Shown here: in pieces, positions 5,885 to 8,436 of the stretch
Layout of the letters: every line of letters begins with the position of its first letter
Numbering within the stretch: the stretch's first letter is position 1
Assembly (NCBI GenBank): GCA_023819025.1
Contig: JAMWDC010000049.1
Coordinates: forward strand, 1-8,436
From: Candidatus Omnitrophota bacterium
Lineage (GTDB): Bacteria > Omnitrophota > Omnitrophia > Omnitrophales > Aquincolibacteriaceae
Length of the DNA stretch: 8,436 nt
Direction of reading: 5' to 3'
Translations under genes and position numbers: made by a program
The notes under the pieces: model-generated
Databases searched by the model: none
Seen by the model: only the letters and a program-made list of their open reading frames with translations
Told to the model about the DNA's origin: nothing

Positions 5885-6575
5885 CCCGTCCCGAGTTTCA
5901 GAAATATTCTCATCCCTCCAGGGTGAAGGGACGCATTTAGGCGAGCGTCACCTATTTATCCGTTTCGAAGAATGCCATATTCGGTGTGTCTATTGTGACG
6001 AACTCGAGAAGGAGGGCGAAGAGATGACAAGGTCCGAAGTCATGGACCGAGTGCACCGCCTCGAAGCGGACGAGGGGCCTCATGCGTTTGTAGCCCTAAC
6101 GGGCGGCGAACCACTTCTTTATGTTGTATTTCTCGTACCCTTAATCCGGCAGTTAAAACAGGAAAATTTCAGGATTTATCTGGAGACCAACGGGATCCTC
6201 TGGCGGGCACTTGAGGCCGTGATTGATGATTGCAACTGCATTGCTATGGACATGAAACCGTCAAGCGTGACGCACGAGAGAAATTTCGATTTCGATCACC
6301 GAAAGTTTCTTCAGATTGCGCAGCGCACGGAAACTTTCGTGAAGATTGCGATCTCACACGAACTCGATCGTGCTGAATTTGAGAATCAGATACGCATTGT
6401 GGCTGAGGTCGCACCTGGAGTGCCCGTGATCCTTCAGCCCGTAACCGGGGTTTCGAATGACGGGGACATTTGGAAGCAGATGAATTCACTCGAACATCTT
6501 CAACGTCTTGGCCAGCGTTGGCACCGGGAGATACGGATCATGCCGCGATTCCATAAAATCTTTAATCTTCGATAA
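5877..6575 (+). CDS. queE: 7-carboxy-7-deazaguanine synthase QueE (radical SAM)
   Basis: Radical SAM enzyme contracting 6-carboxy-tetrahydropterin to 7-carboxy-7-deazaguanine, the substrate of QueC. The 232 residues begin with the family's SEIFSSLQGEG (8-18). The 4Fe-4S motif is CHIRCVYC (Cys33, Cys37, Cys40; CX3CX2C). The SAM-binding LTGGEPLL (74-81), ETNGIL (103-108) and DMKPSS (125-130) follow in order. In most QueE proteins the cluster motif is followed by D-T, whose threonine helps bind Mg2+; here it is D-E (Glu42), worth noting. The start is TTG at 5877, the only start codon after the in-frame stop just upstream and before the conserved domain. It overlaps the queC end by 8 nt without a clear Shine-Dalgarno, implying translational coupling. 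Confidence 0.9.
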   Translation: MVDPSRVSEIFSSLQGEGTHLGERHLFIRFEECHIRCVYCDELEKEGEEMTRSEVMDRVHRLEADEGPHAFVALTGGEPLLYVVFLVPLIRQLKQENFRIYLETNGILWRALEAVIDDCNCIAMDMKPSSVTHERNFDFDHRKFLQIAQRTETFVKIAISHELDRAEFENQIRIVAEVAPGVPVILQPVTGVSNDGDIWKQMNSLEHLQRLGQRWHREIRIMPRFHKIFNLR

Positions 6576-6581
6576 ACCAGG

Positions 6582-6587
6582 AAGGAG
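6582..6587 (+). promoter_or_regulatory. Ribosome binding site for the rph GTG start
   Basis: AAGGAG ends 6 nt before GTG at 6594-6596, an ideal distance. It establishes the GTG start and gives the family's typical N-terminus RPDGRQLDE. Confidence 0.8.
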
Positions 6588-6593
6588 TCTGCC

Positions 6594-7310
6594 GTGCGTC
6601 CAGACGGTCGTCAGCTTGATGAGATGAGAAAGATTACAGTCAAAAAGGAGTACTTGAAATATGCCTTGGGATCCTGCCTGATCCAAATGGGGGATACAAA
6701 AGTTGTCTGTTCTGCCAGTGTCGAGGATAAAGTCCCCCAGTTTCTTAAGAAATCAACGAAGGGATGGATTACCGCAGAATACGGAATGCTGCCAGCCTCG
6801 TGCGCCGAACGGATCCCGCGTGAGTCCATCAAGGGCCGTCCTTCCGGTCGGACTCAAGAGATTCAAAGGCTCATTGGGCGAAGTTTGCGGGCTGTCGTGG
6901 ATCTTGGGAAATTGGGCGAAAGGACATTATGGGTGGATTCGGACGTCATTCAGGGCGATGGTGGGACGCGGACTGCTGCGATCACAGGTTGTTTCATTGC
7001 TTTGTCAGAGGCCTTGGAAAAACTCAGAAAAAACAGGGTGATCACGGATCAACCTTTGAAGGATTATGTCGCCGCAGTCAGTGTAGGAATTGTCAACGGT
7101 AAGCCCATGTTGGACTTGTGCTATGATGAAGATTCACAAGCGGAAGTAGATATGAACGTGGTCATGACGGGTTCGGGCACGATTGTTGAAATTCAAGGAA
7201 CCGCTGAGGGCAAGCCGTTTACCCAGGTGCAAATGAACAGACTTTTGGCCTTGGCTCGGACCGGGATTTCTGCATTGGTTGCCATTCAAAAGAAGATCGT
7301 GCGCTTGTAG
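6594..7310 (+). CDS. rph: RNase PH, tRNA 3'-end exoribonuclease
   Basis: Phosphorolytic 3'-5' exoribonuclease that trims tRNA precursors and structured RNA; the family forms hexameric rings. The 238 residues match the usual length. Visible motifs are RPDGR at the start, GWITAEYGMLP (57-67), SGRTQEIQRLIGRSLRA (84-100) with phosphate-binding Arg86, GDGGTRTAAITG (121-132) with Arg126, and LDLCYDEDSQAEVDMNVVMT (173-192) with the conserved acidic residues Asp180 and Asp186. Two conserved neighbourhoods deviate: LPASCAERIPRE instead of LPRxTxxRxxRE, and DSDVIQGDGG instead of DCDVxQADGG. The phosphate-binding and acidic residues remain, so activity is expected. It sits 18 nt after queE and 17 nt before the rdgB-type gene, a neighbour it has in many bacteria. 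Confidence 0.95.
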   Translation: MRPDGRQLDEMRKITVKKEYLKYALGSCLIQMGDTKVVCSASVEDKVPQFLKKSTKGWITAEYGMLPASCAERIPRESIKGRPSGRTQEIQRLIGRSLRAVVDLGKLGERTLWVDSDVIQGDGGTRTAAITGCFIALSEALEKLRKNRVITDQPLKDYVAAVSVGIVNGKPMLDLCYDEDSQAEVDMNVVMTGSGTIVEIQGTAEGKPFTQVQMNRLLALARTGISALVAIQKKIVRL

Positions 7311-7327
7311 CTTGACCGGAATTTTTG

Positions 7328-7951
7328 ATGCCATCCTCTGCTTCTCGGAAGCTTTTGGTTGCCACAACAAATTCAAAAAAACTGATTGAACTCAAGATTC
7401 TGCTCGCCGGTCTTCCGTGTGATTTGATCGGCTTATCCGATTTGGCTTGTTATGATGATGTGCCGGAAAACGGGACGACATTTGCCGAGAATGCCTCTTT
7501 GAAAGCACTTGGATTCGCAAATCAATCCGGCCTATTAACTTTGGCTGAAGATTCGGGTCTTTGCTGCGATGCATTGAACGGTGCACCGGGAATCTATTCC
7601 GCGCGCTTTGCCGGTCCGTCGAAATCCGACCTCGAAAATAACAAAAAGTTGCTTAAGCTTCTGGAGGATGTCCCTGACGAAAAGCGCGGGGCGCATTTTA
7701 AATCGGCTGTGGCAATTGCAAAACCGGGCCGGGTGATCGGTATTGTGGAAGGGGAAGTGCATGGCCGAGTCCATAGGGAAATATCCGGAACGAATGGGTT
7801 CGGGTATGACCCCGTATTTTTTTATCCCCCGTTTCAAGCGACATTCGGCATGGTTTCGTCGGAGAGGAAAAATCAAGTGTCGCACCGTTCCCAGGCTTTA
7901 CGGAAGGCTCGTGATGTTCTTCAGGCGTACCTTTCGTTCGGCCGCATATAG
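7328..7951 (+). CDS. rdgB: dITP/XTP pyrophosphatase (RdgB/HAM1 family)
   Basis: Hydrolyses non-canonical purine triphosphates (dITP, ITP, XTP) to monophosphate and pyrophosphate, keeping deaminated bases out of DNA and RNA. The 207 residues carry the HAM1 signatures: VATTNSKKLIEL (11-22) for the triphosphate, FAENASLKA (52-60), AEDSGLCCDALNGAPGIYSA (73-92) with the likely catalytic Asp75, GTNGFGYDPVF (154-164) for base recognition, and the terminal SHR (185-187). Length is slightly above the roughly 200 usual for the family. The ATG at 7328 is preferred over the TTG just before it; a weak CGGA lies 7 nt upstream. It is the last gene of the plus-strand cluster, with no obvious hairpin terminator after it, and converges on the tRNA gene. 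It ends in TAG. Confidence 0.93.
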   Translation: MPSSASRKLLVATTNSKKLIELKILLAGLPCDLIGLSDLACYDDVPENGTTFAENASLKALGFANQSGLLTLAEDSGLCCDALNGAPGIYSARFAGPSKSDLENNKKLLKLLEDVPDEKRGAHFKSAVAIAKPGRVIGIVEGEVHGRVHREISGTNGFGYDPVFFYPPFQATFGMVSSERKNQVSHRSQALRKARDVLQAYLSFGRI

Positions 7952-8153
7952 GTCTCAATTCCAGTCGACAAGTTCTACTTTGGGATACAGAGCTTCAAGT
8001 TGTGCGTATTTCTTTGTATGTGGCCAGAGAATCTGATATTATGCCACCCGTTTCAACGGTTCGAAGAGAGAAGAGGGATATAGAATTTGGTGATGAGGAT
8101 GAGAACCGAAGCGTTTAGGGGAGGGAATAAAAACTTGAGATTGCTTGGAAAGG
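7952..8153. other. Intergenic region between rdgB and the tRNA gene
   Basis: Between converging rdgB and tRNA-Val I find no gene. There is no strong hairpin followed by T residues for either strand; CCGT-TTCA-ACGG (about 8047-8058) is too weak. Minus-strand bases 7955-8038 form a 27-codon open stretch ending in TGA, possibly a gene relic, discussed separately. A T-run for the tRNA transcript (minus strand, opposite 8129-8133) lies about 20 nt beyond the tRNA 3' end and may help end it. Confidence 0.45.
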
Positions 8154-8230
8154 TGGTGGGCGGTAGAGGAATTGAACCTCTGACCTCTTCCATGTCAAGG
8201 AAGCGTTCTAGCCATCTGAACTAACCGCCC
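8154..8230 (-). tRNA. tRNA-Val, anticodon GAC
   Basis: The minus strand folds into a canonical 77-nt cloverleaf including CCA. The acceptor stem is GGGCGGT/ACCGCCC (8224-8230 with 8158-8164), fully paired. The D stem is GTTC/GAAC with GG in its loop. The anticodon stem is CTTCC/GGAAG around loop TTGACAT, and the T stem AGAGG/CCTCT encloses TTCAATT. The anticodon GAC (plus-strand GTC at 8194-8196) reads valine codons GUC and GUU. The discriminator is A (8157), and the 3' CCA is encoded in the DNA (8154-8156). It is a single tRNA gene with no second one visible. Confidence 0.97.
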
Positions 8231-8256
8231 GTGGAGATGCGCGTTTGAGATTGCAC

Positions 8257-8285
8257 ATCATAAACTGGTTAATAGTTGTTTTCAA
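8257..8285 (-). promoter_or_regulatory. Sigma70-type promoter of tRNA-Val
   Basis: On the minus strand TTGAAA (8280-8285) and TATGAT (8257-8262) are 17 nt apart, each matching consensus at 5 of 6 positions. The start would be at about 8249-8250, giving a 5' leader of about 20 nt before the tRNA. This is the best promoter in the window. Confidence 0.75.
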
Positions 8286-8436
8286 TCACAAAAAGGGTAT
8301 GCCTCGATTGCTGGCAGCTCGATAAATTGTTAAGTGCCAGAATTGGTCGGTCTCGTGAGACATCTATCCGATAAATTGGAAGTATTAAATCATGTTTGCA
8401 GCAAATGACACGAAGCAGCAACGCGCGATGACAGGA
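8286..8436. other. Right-end non-coding stretch with small repeats
   Basis: No gene is recognisable here. It contains a CTGGCA/TGCCAG inverted pair (8311-8316, 8335-8340), a tight GTCTC-GT-GAGAC palindrome (8350-8361), and CGATAAATTG twice as a direct repeat (8320-8329, 8369-8378). The window ends before any gene beyond it can be seen. Confidence 0.4.

Noticed and set aside
7743..8036. A 97-codon plus-strand frame overlapping the rdgB end
   Set aside because: It is out of frame with rdgB over most of its length and has no independent support; its tail only covers the non-coding gap.
7952..8153. A rho-independent terminator after rdgB
   Set aside because: No GC-rich stem followed by a T-run is visible; the only small hairpin has a 4-bp stem.
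8286..8436. A CRISPR array or attachment site next to the tRNA
   Set aside because: Repeats are only 6-10 nt, too short and too few for CRISPR, and no tRNA 3'-end duplicate or integrase gene is present.

Overview
The window holds a compact stretch of bacterial chromosome, roughly half G+C by eye. It reads as housekeeping genes plus one cell-envelope module; I see no phage, transposase, CRISPR array or plasmid gene. The organism cannot be fixed from sequence alone. MurI implies a peptidoglycan-containing bacterium, QueC/QueE imply queuosine (7-deazaguanine) synthesis, and the PEGA-protein/glycosyltransferase pair resembles proteins common in uncultivated lineages (candidate phyla such as Omnitrophota, or CPR bacteria). 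An Omnitrophota- or Nitrospirota-like uncultivated bacterium is my guess, not a demonstrated assignment.

Left part, minus strand (1-2527): a membrane-anchored PEGA-domain protein is followed closely by a family 2-like glycosyltransferase. The glycosyltransferase is interrupted by an in-frame TAG at 40-42. The reading frame stays open and family-like beyond it to the window edge, so this looks like a nonsense mutation, sequencing error or readthrough site rather than the natural end.

The divergent gap (2528-2823) holds a 70-bp GTCAT...ATGAC hairpin repeat framed by a perfect 11-bp inverted repeat, and a candidate promoter lying very close to the PEGA gene start.

Centre and right, plus strand (2824-7951): seven tightly packed genes, probably one operon. 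They are a biotinyl/lipoyl-domain-like small protein whose usual modified lysine is glutamate, an AlaC-type aminotransferase, glutamate racemase (murI), queC, queE, RNase PH (rph) and an RdgB-type dITP/XTP pyrophosphatase. Gaps are 9-41 nt, with one 8-nt overlap (queC/queE). The themes are alanine and D-glutamate supply, preQ0 synthesis for tRNA modification, tRNA 3'-end trimming and nucleotide-pool cleaning. The rph-rdgB pairing is common in bacteria.

Right end (7952-8436): a tRNA-Val(GAC) gene on the minus strand with encoded CCA and a very good sigma70-type promoter, flanked by about 200 bp of apparently non-coding DNA on each side. No undescribed multi-gene system is evident. The points most worth checking are the lysine-less lipoyl-like protein, the amber codon in the glycosyltransferase and the hairpin repeat.
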